In this document: positions 56,516 through 64,000 of the stretch, piece after piece | Position numbering within the stretch: the stretch's first letter is position 1 | Layout of the letters: each line of letters opens with the position of its first letter | Assembly: GCF_000788395.1 (NCBI RefSeq) | Contig: NZ_CP009888.1 | Span: 1,198,001 to 1,262,000 of the forward strand | Direction of reading: 5' to 3' | Length of the DNA stretch: 64,000 nucleotides | From: Pseudoalteromonas piratica | GTDB taxonomy: Bacteria > Pseudomonadota > Gammaproteobacteria > Enterobacterales > Alteromonadaceae | Translations under genes and position numbers: made by a program | The notes under the pieces: generated by a model | What the model was told of the DNA's origin: nothing | Databases searched by the model: none | What the model saw: the letters and a program-made list of their open reading frames with translations, nothing else

Positions 56516-58363
56516 TTAGCCTTTAAAGTCTAAGAAGCTTTTCAGTAAGTCTGAACGAGAAGGGTGACGAAGCTTGCGAAGTGCTTTTGCTTCGATTTGA
56601 CGAATACGCTCACGGGTTACGTCAAACTGTTTACCTACTTCTTCTAGTGTATGGTCAGTATTCATGTCGATACCGAAACGCATACGAAGTACTTTTGCTT
56701 CACGCGCTGTAAGACCTGCAAGTACATCATGCGTTGCATTTTTGAGGCTTTCCATTGTTGCCGAATCAACCGGCGATTCAATGGTGCTATCCTCAATGAA
56801 ATCACCTAAGTGCGAATCTTCATCGTCACCGATTGGCGTCTCCATTGAAATTGGCTCTTTTGCAATTTTCAGTACTTTACGGATTTTATCTTCCGGCATT
56901 ACCATGCGCTCTGCGAGTTCTTCAGGCGATGGCTCACGACCCATTTCTTGTAACATTTGACGTGAAATACGATTTAGTTTGTTAATCGTTTCAATCATGT
57001 GCACAGGAATACGGATTGTACGCGCTTGGTCAGCAATTGAACGTGTAATTGCCTGACGGATCCACCATGTAGCATAAGTTGAGAACTTATAACCGCGGCG
57101 GTATTCAAACTTATCAACTGCTTTCATAAGACCAATGTTACCTTCTTGGATTAAGTCCAAGAATTGTAAACCACGGTTGGTGTATTTCTTCGCAATTGAA
57201 ATTACAAGACGTAAGTTTGCTTCAACCATCTCTTTTTTCGCGCGGCGAGCTTTTGCTTCACCGATTGACATACGACGGTTGATATCTTTAATGCGTTCTA
57301 GGTTAAGGCCTGTGCTTTCTTCCATAAGACGAAGCTTGTTGATACAACGTTCAACTTCAGGTTTAACTTCTGCAAGTTTATTCGAGTAAAGCTCGCCTGC
57401 AGCGATTTCTTTGTCTAACCAAGCAGCATCGGTTTCGTTGTTTGCAAAGTTTTTAACAAAGGTTTTCTTTGGCATTTTCGCAATTTGAACAACTTGCTTC
57501 ATGATGATGCGTTCCTGAACACGGATACGATCCATCATGTCACGCATATTTTTAACCATGCGGTCAAATTGCTTGGGCATTAGTTTGAATGTGCGGAAGT
57601 GCTCACCGATTTCAGCAATAATTGCGACTGCATCTGGGTGAGAGCGGCCTTTTTCTTCAAAAATTGCACGCGCTTTATTGTATAGATCACGCAATTTTTC
57701 AAAATTTTCTGCAGCTTCTTCTGGGCAAGGACCTGTATCTGCTTCTTCCTCGTCCTCATCGTCATCATCGCTTTCAAGATCTGAATCTTCATCATCCAGT
57801 TGATCTTCTGATAGCTCAGAACCGATGTGCGTTGCAGAGATCATGGTTTCATCTGCGTCTGGATCGTAGAAGCCGCTAATAATGTCACTGAGGCGAACAT
57901 CTTCAGCAAGATAGTTGTCCCACTGCTCAAGTAAATAGTTGATTGCTTCTGGATATTCAGCAACAGATACTTGTACTTGGTTGATACCGTCTTCAATACG
58001 CTTAGCGATGTCGATTTCGCCTTCACGCGTAAGTAGTTCAACAGTACCCATTTCACGCATATACATGCGCACCGGGTCTGTAGTGCGACCGATTTCTTTT
58101 TCTACCGTTGCAAGTGCTGCCGCTGCTGCTTCTGCAGCATCTTCATCGGTAGTTGTTTCTTGCATCATAAGCTCATCGGCATCAGGTGCATTTTCTACAA
58201 CCTGAATACCCATGTCGTTGATCATGCCGATAATGTCTTCAACTTGTTCCGAATCTATGATGTCTTGTGGAAGGTGGTCGTTAACTTCGGCAAATGTAAG
58301 GTAACCTTGCTCTTTACCTTTTTGAATGAGGAGTTTTAGCTGTGACTGAGGAGTTTGCTCCAT
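56516..58363 (-). CDS. rpoD: RNA polymerase sigma-70 factor RpoD
   Basis: Primary housekeeping sigma factor. The start at 58363 gives 615 residues (E. coli 613) and begins [19 protein letters not shown], like the E. coli N-terminus. The acidic non-conserved region (about 190-225, [18 protein letters not shown]) is present. Region 2 has [38 protein letters not shown] and the following helix; region 4 has [20 protein letters not shown]. It is the last gene of rpsU-yqeY-dnaG-rpoD. Confidence 0.98.
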   Translation of the reverse strand: MEQTPQSQLKLLIQKGKEQGYLTFAEVNDHLPQDIIDSEQVEDIIGMINDMGIQVVENAPDADELMMQETTTDEDAAEAAAAALATVEKEIGRTTDPVRMYMREMGTVELLTREGEIDIAKRIEDGINQVQVSVAEYPEAINYLLEQWDNYLAEDVRLSDIISGFYDPDADETMISATHIGSELSEDQLDDEDSDLESDDDDEDEEEADTGPCPEEAAENFEKLRDLYNKARAIFEEKGRSHPDAVAIIAEIGEHFRTFKLMPKQFDRMVKNMRDMMDRIRVQERIIMKQVVQIAKMPKKTFVKNFANNETDAAWLDKEIAAGELYSNKLAEVKPEVERCINKLRLMEESTGLNLERIKDINRRMSIGEAKARRAKKEMVEANLRLVISIAKKYTNRGLQFLDLIQEGNIGLMKAVDKFEYRRGYKFSTYATWWIRQAITRSIADQARTIRIPVHMIETINKLNRISRQMLQEMGREPSPEELAERMVMPEDKIRKVLKIAKEPISMETPIGDDEDSHLGDFIEDSTIESPVDSATMESLKNATHDVLAGLTAREAKVLRMRFGIDMNTDHTLEEVGKQFDVTRERIRQIEAKALRKLRHPSRSDLLKSFLDFKG

Positions 58364-58475
58364 AGAGGTATTCTCTTCCACTCTGATAAGTTGATACAAC
58401 GGGCGCCTTAAACAACTTGATACAAGACGCAGTGAATAGGCGATTATAACACTAAAGGTTGAATCTCGCTAGCAG

Positions 58476-60221
58476 TTATTTGCCTTTTAACGCAAGTGTT
58501 AGCAATGAATATTCTTGTTTTTCAGCTTTGCTTAATCCTTGCGTTTTCTCCTTAATTAATAGGGATTCAAGACGCAAATTTAAACACTGATCTTCAATAA
58601 AATTAAAAGTACTTTTAAATTCACCGACTAATGACTCACTATTAACTTGATGCTGCCAAGTTGCGAGCTTAGCTAATGGGGCATATTCAGGCGTTTCTCT
58701 AAATTGCTCTAAAAGTTGTGCGGTTGTTATTTGTTTGTTTAATGCGCTTTGTTGCAGCTGAATAAAGAGCTTAATGCCAGGCACATCCATTTGGCCAAGC
58801 TCCGGTTGAAAAGGCACTTCAGTGGCAAGTTCTGGATGCTGTAAAAGTAGGCCAATGGCTCTACGCATAGGGGTAACTTTGAACTTCTTAGCAAGACCCT
58901 GTTGCTGTTTGGGGGTGTTTATTTTTTTCTGTAACTGCGCTCGGGTGCGACCAATTAAACGTGCTAATTTTTCTAATAAGTTCTCTTGATAAAAGTCACT
59001 GGGCACTTTTTCAATTAAGGGCAGCGCTTGTTGTAGTAATTTTGATTTGCCAGCATCGGTAGTGAGGTTAATTTCTTGAGCGAGGCGATCAAATAAATAC
59101 GCAGAAAAATCAGTTGCATCATCATAACGCAATTCAAATGCTTCACGGCCTTCTTTTTGCACTAATGAGTCTGGGTCTTCACCGTCAGGTAAAAAGACAA
59201 ATTCTAGCGCCTTTCCGTGATTTAAATAGGGCAGTGCGTTTTCCAGTGCGCGCCACGCAGCATCTCGACCGGCACGATCGCCATCGTAACAACAAATTAT
59301 GCGGTCTGTTGTTCTAAATAAAGTATGAATATGTTCTGGTGTAGTTGCTGTACCAAGCGCTGCAACAGCGTAGTTAATGCCTTTTTCAGCTAATGCCACT
59401 ACATCCATATAGCCTTCAACTACTAGGATTTGATCAAGCTTTTTGTTGGCTTGTTTTGCTTCATACAAACCATAAAGTTCAAAGCCCTTATGAAAAATGC
59501 GAGTTTCAGGCGAGTTCAGATATTTTGGGCCATTGTCATCGCTATTCATCACTCGTCCACCAAAGGCGATAACGCGTCCACGTTTATCACGAATTGGAAA
59601 CATTAAACGGTCGCGGAAAAAGTCAAATTGGCGTCCTGCTGTTTTCTCACTGGCGAGTTTTAGTTCGAGTAATTGCTTTTTGCTGTCTTGGTTTTTAGCG
59701 AAGGTTTTACAAACGCTATCCCATTCACTGGGGGCGTAGCCAATCATAAACTGTTTTGCCGTTTCACCAGAAAGACCGCGGCCTTTTAAGTATTCGATTA
59801 CTTGAGATGATTTAGCATGGTGTTTTAATTGATGCTGATAGAACTTGGCTACATGCATCATTAATTCATAATCTGAACGTTTTTGCTCAGTACTGACTTG
59901 TGGCCCTTGATTAGAAGCATTTTCGCGAGGAACATCAAGGTTGAGCATGCCAGCAAGTTCTTCAATGGCATCAACAAACTCGAGTTTTTCAAATTCCATC
60001 ATAAATGAAATTGCATTGCCATGTGCACCACAACCAAAACAGTGATAAAACTGCTTATCTTGTGAGACCGTAAAAGACGGTGATTTCTCATTGTGGAAAG
60101 GACAACATGCCTGATAGTCCTTGCCTGCTTTTTTTAATCCTACTTTACCATCGATAAGATCAACAATATCGGTTCTGGCTAATAGATCGTCTATAAAGCT
60201 ACGAGGGATTTTTCCGGCCAT
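58476..60221 (-). CDS. dnaG: DNA primase DnaG
   Basis: Makes RNA primers for replication. The N-terminal zinc-binding domain has Cys40, His43, Cys61 and Cys64 (same positions as E. coli), then the catalytic core with Toprim motifs VVEGYMDVVAL and CYDGDRAGRDAAW, and the C-terminal DnaB-binding helical domain. The 581-residue length equals E. coli. The gap from yqeY includes a hairpin (60318-60341) that may limit readthrough. Confidence 0.97.
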   Translation of the reverse strand: MAGKIPRSFIDDLLARTDIVDLIDGKVGLKKAGKDYQACCPFHNEKSPSFTVSQDKQFYHCFGCGAHGNAISFMMEFEKLEFVDAIEELAGMLNLDVPRENASNQGPQVSTEQKRSDYELMMHVAKFYQHQLKHHAKSSQVIEYLKGRGLSGETAKQFMIGYAPSEWDSVCKTFAKNQDSKKQLLELKLASEKTAGRQFDFFRDRLMFPIRDKRGRVIAFGGRVMNSDDNGPKYLNSPETRIFHKGFELYGLYEAKQANKKLDQILVVEGYMDVVALAEKGINYAVAALGTATTPEHIHTLFRTTDRIICCYDGDRAGRDAAWRALENALPYLNHGKALEFVFLPDGEDPDSLVQKEGREAFELRYDDATDFSAYLFDRLAQEINLTTDAGKSKLLQQALPLIEKVPSDFYQENLLEKLARLIGRTRAQLQKKINTPKQQQGLAKKFKVTPMRRAIGLLLQHPELATEVPFQPELGQMDVPGIKLFIQLQQSALNKQITTAQLLEQFRETPEYAPLAKLATWQHQVNSESLVGEFKSTFNFIEDQCLNLRLESLLIKEKTQGLSKAEKQEYSLLTLALKGK

Positions 60222-60317
60222 GGTCAGTTGTAAAATGTTTCTTGTGGTGTGAGGTAGAGACGTAGCATACCCAAAAATGCATGCTTATGCTAGACGTTAT
60301 AATGGCTCAGAAATGAA

Positions 60318-60341
60318 GAAACCGAGCATAAGCTCGGTTTC
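60318..60341 (-). terminator. Intra-operon hairpin between yqeY and dnaG
   Basis: GAAACCGAGC, a 4-nt loop and GCTCGGTTTC on the minus strand, followed by TTCATTTC rather than a full T-run. Its position matches the attenuating terminator between rpsU and dnaG in E. coli, which lowers dnaG and rpoD expression relative to S21. Confidence 0.6.
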
Positions 60342-60399
60342 TAAAGCTGTTAAGGCCAGCAGTTATTGACTTGAGAAAGTCAGCCTTTAAAACTTTGAG

Positions 60400-60846
60400 T
60401 TAAGCACTCAGTTTTTGCTTAATTAAACCTGAAAGTTTGCCCATATCTGCGCGACCTTCAGCTTTCGCTTTAAGCAAGCCCATCACTTTACCCATATCTT
60501 GCATGCCTGATGCACCACTTGCAGCGATACATTCATCGATTAAAGTTAGAATCTCTTCTTCTGTAAGCGGTTTTGGTAAAAACGCTTCCAATTCTTTAAT
60601 TTCGTTAGCTTCAACTTCAGCTAAGTCCTCGCGGCCAGCATCGCGATACTGAGATTCAGAATCTTTACGTTGCTTGACAAGTTTAACTAGAATTGACGTG
60701 ATTTCCGCGTCGCCTAAAGTTACTTGTTCGTCGATTTCTTTTTGCTTAATCGCTGCCAAAACCATACGAATTGCACCAAGACGTAGTTTGTCTTTAGCGC
60801 GCATTGCATCTTTTTGTGCATCTTTAAGTTGTGCTAAAAGGCTCAT
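60400..60846 (-). CDS. yqeY: YqeY/GatB-domain protein
   Basis: A 148-residue protein of the YqeY family, related to the C-terminal tRNA-binding domain of GatB. It is alpha-helical with conserved RLGAIRMVLAAIKQKEID, KQRKDSESQYRDAGREDLA and MGKVMGLLKAKAEGRADMGK. The function is not well established; a link to tRNA or translation is inferred from the GatB relation. It starts 19 nt after rpsU in the conserved rpsU-yqeY-dnaG-rpoD order. Confidence 0.92.
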   Translation of the reverse strand: MSLLAQLKDAQKDAMRAKDKLRLGAIRMVLAAIKQKEIDEQVTLGDAEITSILVKLVKQRKDSESQYRDAGREDLAEVEANEIKELEAFLPKPLTEEEILTLIDECIAASGASGMQDMGKVMGLLKAKAEGRADMGKLSGLIKQKLSA

Positions 60847-60865
60847 TTACAAGACCTAATCTAGA

Positions 60866-61081
60866 TTAGTAAAGTTTTACGCGACGAGCGTTTTCGCGAG
60901 AAAGCTTCTTCATGTGACGCTTTACCGCAGCTGCTTTTTTGCGCTTACGCTCAGCTGTTGGCTTTTCATAGTGCTCGCGACGACGAACTTCTGAAAGGAT
61001 ACCTGCTTTTTCACATGAACGCTTAAAACGGCGAAGAGCAACGTCAAACGGCTCGTTTTCTCTAACTTTAATAACTGGCAT
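60866..61081 (-). CDS. rpsU: 30S ribosomal protein S21
   Basis: A 71-residue basic protein of the 30S platform, near the anti-Shine-Dalgarno. The sequence ([20 protein letters not shown] start, then [20 protein letters not shown] and a [14 protein letters not shown] end) is nearly identical to E. coli S21. It leads the macromolecular-synthesis operon and has two hairpins in the leader (61131-61177). Confidence 0.98.
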   Translation of the reverse strand: MPVIKVRENEPFDVALRRFKRSCEKAGILSEVRRREHYEKPTAERKRKKAAAVKRHMKKLSRENARRVKLY

Positions 61082-61130
61082 TAAAAAATCACCTACTTAG
61101 TAATATGTTTCTACTTAAATGAGTTTTATT

Positions 61131-61146
61131 AGCTAAAACTTTAGCT
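61131..61146. promoter_or_regulatory. Inverted repeat in rpsU leader, first
   Basis: AGCTAAA, a 2-nt loop and TTTAGCT lie 50 bp upstream of rpsU on the divergent rpsU/tsaD interval. Confidence 0.4.
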
Positions 61147-61160
61147 AGTGCCACTCACCT

Positions 61161-61177
61161 CGGTTAAGATTTAACCG
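61161..61177. promoter_or_regulatory. Inverted repeat in rpsU leader, second
   Basis: CGGTTAA-gat-TTAACCG is a tight perfect inverted repeat 80 bp upstream of rpsU and 162 bp upstream of tsaD. The rest of 61082-61338 is AT-rich with a good tsaD ribosome-binding site (AGGAGAG) just before 61339. Confidence 0.4.
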
Positions 61178-61338
61178 ACTAGTTCAAAAATGGTGCGGCA
61201 TTGTAATCTGAAGCACCACGCAATGTAAAGAATAATTATACCAAAGATGGTAAAAAGCTGACAAAAAATCTTAAAGCTTGTAAAATCGGCATCTTGGCTT
61301 AATTGAACGAGCTTTAATTATCATTTTAGGAGAGAAAG

Positions 61339-62367
61339 TTGCGTATTTTGGGTATTGAATCGTCATGTGATGAGACGGGGATCGCTATTTATGACGATGA
61401 ACAAGGTTTATTGGCGCATCAGTTGTATTCTCAAGTTAAAGTACATGCTGATTATGGTGGTGTCGTCCCCGAGCTGGCATCGCGTGACCATGTACGCAAA
61501 ACGATTCCTTTAATAGAAGATGCATTTAAACAAGCTGATTGTGGACCAGAAGATTTAGATGGTGTTGCTTATACGGCAGGGCCTGGTTTGGTAGGAGCCC
61601 TACTAGTAGGTTCATCTATTGGTCGCTCACTCGCCTATGGCTGGAATGTTCCCGCTGTTGCTGTTCATCACATGGAAGGGCACTTACTTGCACCTATGCT
61701 TGATGAGGATGTACCTGAATTTCCATTTATCGCGTTATTGGTTTCAGGTGGCCACAGTATGATCGTTAAGGTTGATGGTATTGGGCAATACACAATCTTA
61801 GGCGAATCAATTGATGATGCAGCAGGCGAAGCGTTTGATAAAACAGCTAAATTGCTAGGTCTTGATTACCCAGGTGGCCCTCTACTTGCAAAACTTGCAG
61901 AAAAAGGTGAGCCAGAAGTGTATCGTTTCCCGCGCCCAATGACTGACAGACCAGGTCTTGATATGAGCTTTAGTGGGTTAAAAACATTTGCTGCCAATAC
62001 CATTAATAGTGAAAAAGATGAAAATGGTGAAATTTCAGAACAGGTGAAAGCTAATATTGCCCATGCGTTTCAAACAGCGGTTATTGATACCTTAGTAATC
62101 AAGTGCAAGAGAGCATTAAAAGAACATAATATTAAGCGTTTAGTGATTGCTGGCGGTGTAAGTGCGAACGTGTATTTACGCGAGACTTTGCAAAAAGTGA
62201 TGACAGGTATGCAAGGGCGTGTTTATTACCCGCGCACTGAGTTTTGTACTGATAATGGTGCAATGATTGCCTATGCTGGAATGCAGCGTTTAAAAGCAAA
62301 ACAATATGCACCAATGGATATGCGCGCTAAACCGCGTTGGCCATTGGATGAGCTTGAAGCGATTTAA
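61339..62367 (+). CDS. tsaD: tRNA threonylcarbamoyladenosine transferase TsaD
   Basis: Kae1/YgjD catalytic subunit of t6A synthesis, working with TsaB, TsaE (present at 9258) and TsaC. The metal-binding His111 and His115 lie in HHMEGHL, and the N-terminal [27 protein letters not shown] and C-terminal [16 protein letters not shown] motifs are intact. The 342-residue length is typical. It starts at a TTG with AGGAGAG upstream and is divergent from rpsU. It is convergent with plsY across a bidirectional terminator. Confidence 0.97.
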   Translation: MRILGIESSCDETGIAIYDDEQGLLAHQLYSQVKVHADYGGVVPELASRDHVRKTIPLIEDAFKQADCGPEDLDGVAYTAGPGLVGALLVGSSIGRSLAYGWNVPAVAVHHMEGHLLAPMLDEDVPEFPFIALLVSGGHSMIVKVDGIGQYTILGESIDDAAGEAFDKTAKLLGLDYPGGPLLAKLAEKGEPEVYRFPRPMTDRPGLDMSFSGLKTFAANTINSEKDENGEISEQVKANIAHAFQTAVIDTLVIKCKRALKEHNIKRLVIAGGVSANVYLRETLQKVMTGMQGRVYYPRTEFCTDNGAMIAYAGMQRLKAKQYAPMDMRAKPRWPLDELEAI

Positions 62368-62383
62368 AAACGACTTAAGCATC

Positions 62384-62413
62384 AAAAAAGCCGAATTTAT
62401 TCGGCTTTTTTTT
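62384..62413. terminator. Bidirectional terminator between tsaD and plsY
   Basis: AAAAAAGCCGAA, a 4-nt loop and TTCGGCTTTTTTTT. The plsY stop codon lies inside the hairpin loop (62397-62399). Confidence 0.9.
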
Positions 62414-62987
62414 GTTTTACTTTTGGTTCAGTGCCTTGCAGCAAGCGCACAATATTGGCACGATGGCGAAATACAATCAGTGCTGCGAGCATGGTTACGG
62501 GTAGTACATATAAAGGTTTAATAAACCACGTGAAAAGGGGAGCGAGGCTCACTGTAATAATGGCAGCTAGCGAAGAGTAGCCTGTTAACCAAATTAACCC
62601 CGCCCAAGTCACAATTAATAAACCTGCAAGGGTAAATCCAATTGGCAGTAAACTGCCAAAGGCTGTAGCAACGGCTTTACCACCTTTAAAGCCAAAAAAG
62701 ATTGGGTAGATGTGGCCAAGACAAGCTGCGATTGCAATAAAGCCAAGGTACAAGGGCTCAATTTTTAAGAAATAAGCACCATAAACTGGGATTGTGCCTT
62801 TAAAAATGTCAAAAACGAGTACCAGTACCGCTGGCGTTTTTCCACCAATACGATACACATTGGTTGCGCCAGGATTATTAGAACCAGCGGTTCTAGGATC
62901 GGGTAAGCGAAACAGTTTGCTTATGAGCACTGCAGAAGAAATAGAGCCAAACAGATAGGCAAAGACAATCATTAAGCTTGCTAACAC
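62397..62987 (-). CDS. plsY: Acyl-phosphate glycerol-3-phosphate acyltransferase PlsY
   Basis: Inner-membrane acyltransferase that uses acyl phosphate to acylate glycerol 3-phosphate, the first step of phospholipid synthesis with PlsX. The 196-residue protein has several hydrophobic helices and the signature segments [29 protein letters not shown] and [13 protein letters not shown]. The overlap with the terminator is at the 3' end. It is divergent from folB, as in many gammaproteobacteria. Confidence 0.96.
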   Translation of the reverse strand: MLASLMIVFAYLFGSISSAVLISKLFRLPDPRTAGSNNPGATNVYRIGGKTPAVLVLVFDIFKGTIPVYGAYFLKIEPLYLGFIAIAACLGHIYPIFFGFKGGKAVATAFGSLLPIGFTLAGLLIVTWAGLIWLTGYSSLAAIITVSLAPLFTWFIKPLYVLPVTMLAALIVFRHRANIVRLLQGTEPKVKQKKAE

Positions 62988-63122
62988 AGTGTTCCTTATT
63001 TTTTCTTTAGCAAATATAGGCTATCATCTGCCGCTAATTAAGTTTTAGCGGATTTACCCATAAGAGTACCTATTTTTTTCTCTGATTGGTATCCGACCAC
63101 AGTATATTCGGGGTGAATACGG

Positions 63123-63482
63123 GTGCAAGATAAGGTTTTTATCCGTCAATTACAGGTCAATACGATTATTGGTGTGTTTGATTTTGAAAAACAAGCGAAG
63201 CAGCCATTGTTTTTTGATGTGGACATGTTGACCGACTTTGCCAAGGCTGCGCAATCAGATAATGTTGATGATGTGGTTGATTACGCTAAAGTATCTGCGC
63301 GTATTATTGCTCATTGTGAAGCAACACAAGTTGAGCTATTAGAGACGCTGGCTGAGCAATTAGCGACGATTATTTTAAGTGAATTTGCCGTTTCGCAAGT
63401 CATATTGAGAATATCAAAACCACAGGCTGTGCTTGAAGCACAAACAGTGGGCATTGAAATTATGCGCAAAAAGCAAAGCTGA
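63123..63482 (+). CDS. folB: Dihydroneopterin aldolase FolB
   Basis: Folate synthesis enzyme converting 7,8-dihydroneopterin to 6-hydroxymethyl-dihydropterin. The 119-residue protein has IGVFDFEKQAKQPLFFDVDM near the N-terminus, DVVDYAKV, the LETLAEQLA segment and the RISKPQAV motif. It starts at a GTG. Its stop (TGA) overlaps the folK ATG by one base, so the two folate enzymes are coupled. Confidence 0.95.
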   Translation: MQDKVFIRQLQVNTIIGVFDFEKQAKQPLFFDVDMLTDFAKAAQSDNVDDVVDYAKVSARIIAHCEATQVELLETLAEQLATIILSEFAVSQVILRISKPQAVLEAQTVGIEIMRKKQS

Positions 63483-63961
63483 TGGCTCAAATATTTATTA
63501 GTATTGGCTCTAATGTTGATAAAGAGCACTACATCAAAGCCGCATTGGCAATAATACCAATGCATTTTGATAACGTAATTTATTCGAGTATTTTTGAGAG
63601 TGAATCCGTTGGCTTTGAAGGTAATAACTTTTATAACTTAGTTGCCGCAGCGACTACAGAACTCCCTCTTGCTGAAGTGTGTGCCTTGCTAAAAAGAATT
63701 GAGCAAGAGCATGGTCGAACACCTTCTGATAAAAAATTTAGTCCGCGCACGCTCGATCTAGATCTACTATTTTTCGATGATGTTATTTGTGACACTCCAG
63801 CACAATTACCGCGTGATGAAATTACCAAGAATGCCTTTGTACTATGGCCTTTAGCAGAAGTTGCCAGTGAGTTTGCACACCCCGAAGAAAATAAAACAGT
63901 AGGCCAGCTTTGGCACGAATACGATAAAACCAAACAAAAATTATGGAAAGTGGAGATATAA
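63482..63961 (+). CDS. folK: HPPK, 6-hydroxymethyl-dihydropterin pyrophosphokinase FolK
   Basis: Transfers pyrophosphate from ATP to 6-hydroxymethyl-dihydropterin, the step after FolB. IFISIGSNVDKEHYIKAAL at the N-terminus, FYNLVAAATTELPL, KRIEQEHGR and the signature RTLDLDLLFFDD are intact. The 159-residue length is usual. It begins on the folB stop. Confidence 0.96.
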   Translation: MAQIFISIGSNVDKEHYIKAALAIIPMHFDNVIYSSIFESESVGFEGNNFYNLVAAATTELPLAEVCALLKRIEQEHGRTPSDKKFSPRTLDLDLLFFDDVICDTPAQLPRDEITKNAFVLWPLAEVASEFAHPEENKTVGQLWHEYDKTKQKLWKVEI

Positions 63962-63966
63962 CTTAA

Positions 63967-64000
63967 ATGGGACTGATTGAAATTATCGTACTGGCAGTAA
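63967..64000 (+). CDS. uppP: Start of undecaprenyl-diphosphatase UppP (partial)
   Basis: The first 11 codons of an open frame begin at an ATG 6 nt after the folK stop: Met-Gly-Leu-Ile-Glu-Ile-Ile-Val-Leu-Ala-Val, hydrophobic like the N-terminus of UppP/BacA. The folB-folK-uppP order is known in this group. Only the start is in the window, so the call rests on context. Confidence 0.5.
   Translation, partial: MGLIEIIVLAV

Overview
The window is about 64 kb of low-GC, densely coded chromosome from a marine gammaproteobacterium of the order Alteromonadales, most probably Pseudoalteromonas or a close relative. The evidence is the gene content and order: queG/nnr-tsaE-amiB-mutL-miaA-hfq-hflX-hflK-hflC, purA followed by motX, gmk-rpoZ-spoT with trmH-recG, dusB-fis, rpsU-yqeY-dnaG-rpoD and folB-folK-uppP. 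TonB receptors, MotX (polar sodium-driven flagellum) and many c-di-GMP and two-component proteins also fit. Nearly all of it is core chromosome. I see no insertion sequence, prophage, CRISPR array, rRNA or tRNA gene.

Layout. 1-6.6 kb: a large acidic membrane protein with a degenerate NERD domain, a small lipoprotein, a DUF1289 protein, and a cytoplasmic hybrid histidine kinase followed by a response regulator with an unrecognised output region. 6.6-17.9 kb: queG on the minus strand, then the plus-strand block nnr-tsaE-amiB-mutL-miaA-hfq-hflX-hflK-hflC and a DUF2065 gene. 18.1-20.2 kb: purA and motX. 20.2-29 kb, minus strand: the stringent-response operon gmk-rpoZ-spoT, with ridA, a DUF342/FapA-like gene and asnC lying between spoT and trmH-recG. 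29-33 kb: nucleotide housekeeping (yjjX, yjjG), a chemoreceptor and rsuA. 33-39 kb: a TonB-dependent receptor with a hairpin-rich leader, divergent from a membrane-anchored winged-helix/beta-propeller regulator, then a small outer-membrane protein. 39.3-42.8 kb: a tightly overlapping operon of an unknown protein, a LysE-type exporter, a gamma-glutamylcyclotransferase-like protein and a serine hydrolase. 42.9-49.8 kb: an HDAC-like deacetylase, an apparently active CBS-PAS-GGDEF-EAL protein, a DUF2797 protein and a 7TM protein with degenerate GGDEF and EAL domains. 50-54 kb, minus strand: purH, a lipoprotein methyltransferase and purD. 54-61 kb, minus strand: dusB-fis, prmA and the macromolecular-synthesis operon rpsU-yqeY-dnaG-rpoD. 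61.3-64 kb: tsaD, plsY (minus), folB, folK and the first codons of uppP.

The genes work mainly in tRNA modification (queG, tsaE, tsaD, miaA, trmH, dusB), purine and (p)ppGpp metabolism (purA, purD, purH, gmk, spoT, yjjX), genome replication and transcription (dnaG, rpoD, rpoZ, fis, mutL, recG) and envelope quality control (hflKC, amiB, plsY). The best candidates for undescribed biology are the TonB-receptor leader, where one segment can pair with either of two partners; the overlapping 39.3-42.8 kb operon; the degenerate c-di-GMP receptor next to an active enzyme; and the paired inverted repeats at 32.1 kb. I found no complete new defence or mobile system. Hairpins were read by eye and residue positions are approximate unless exact residues are named.
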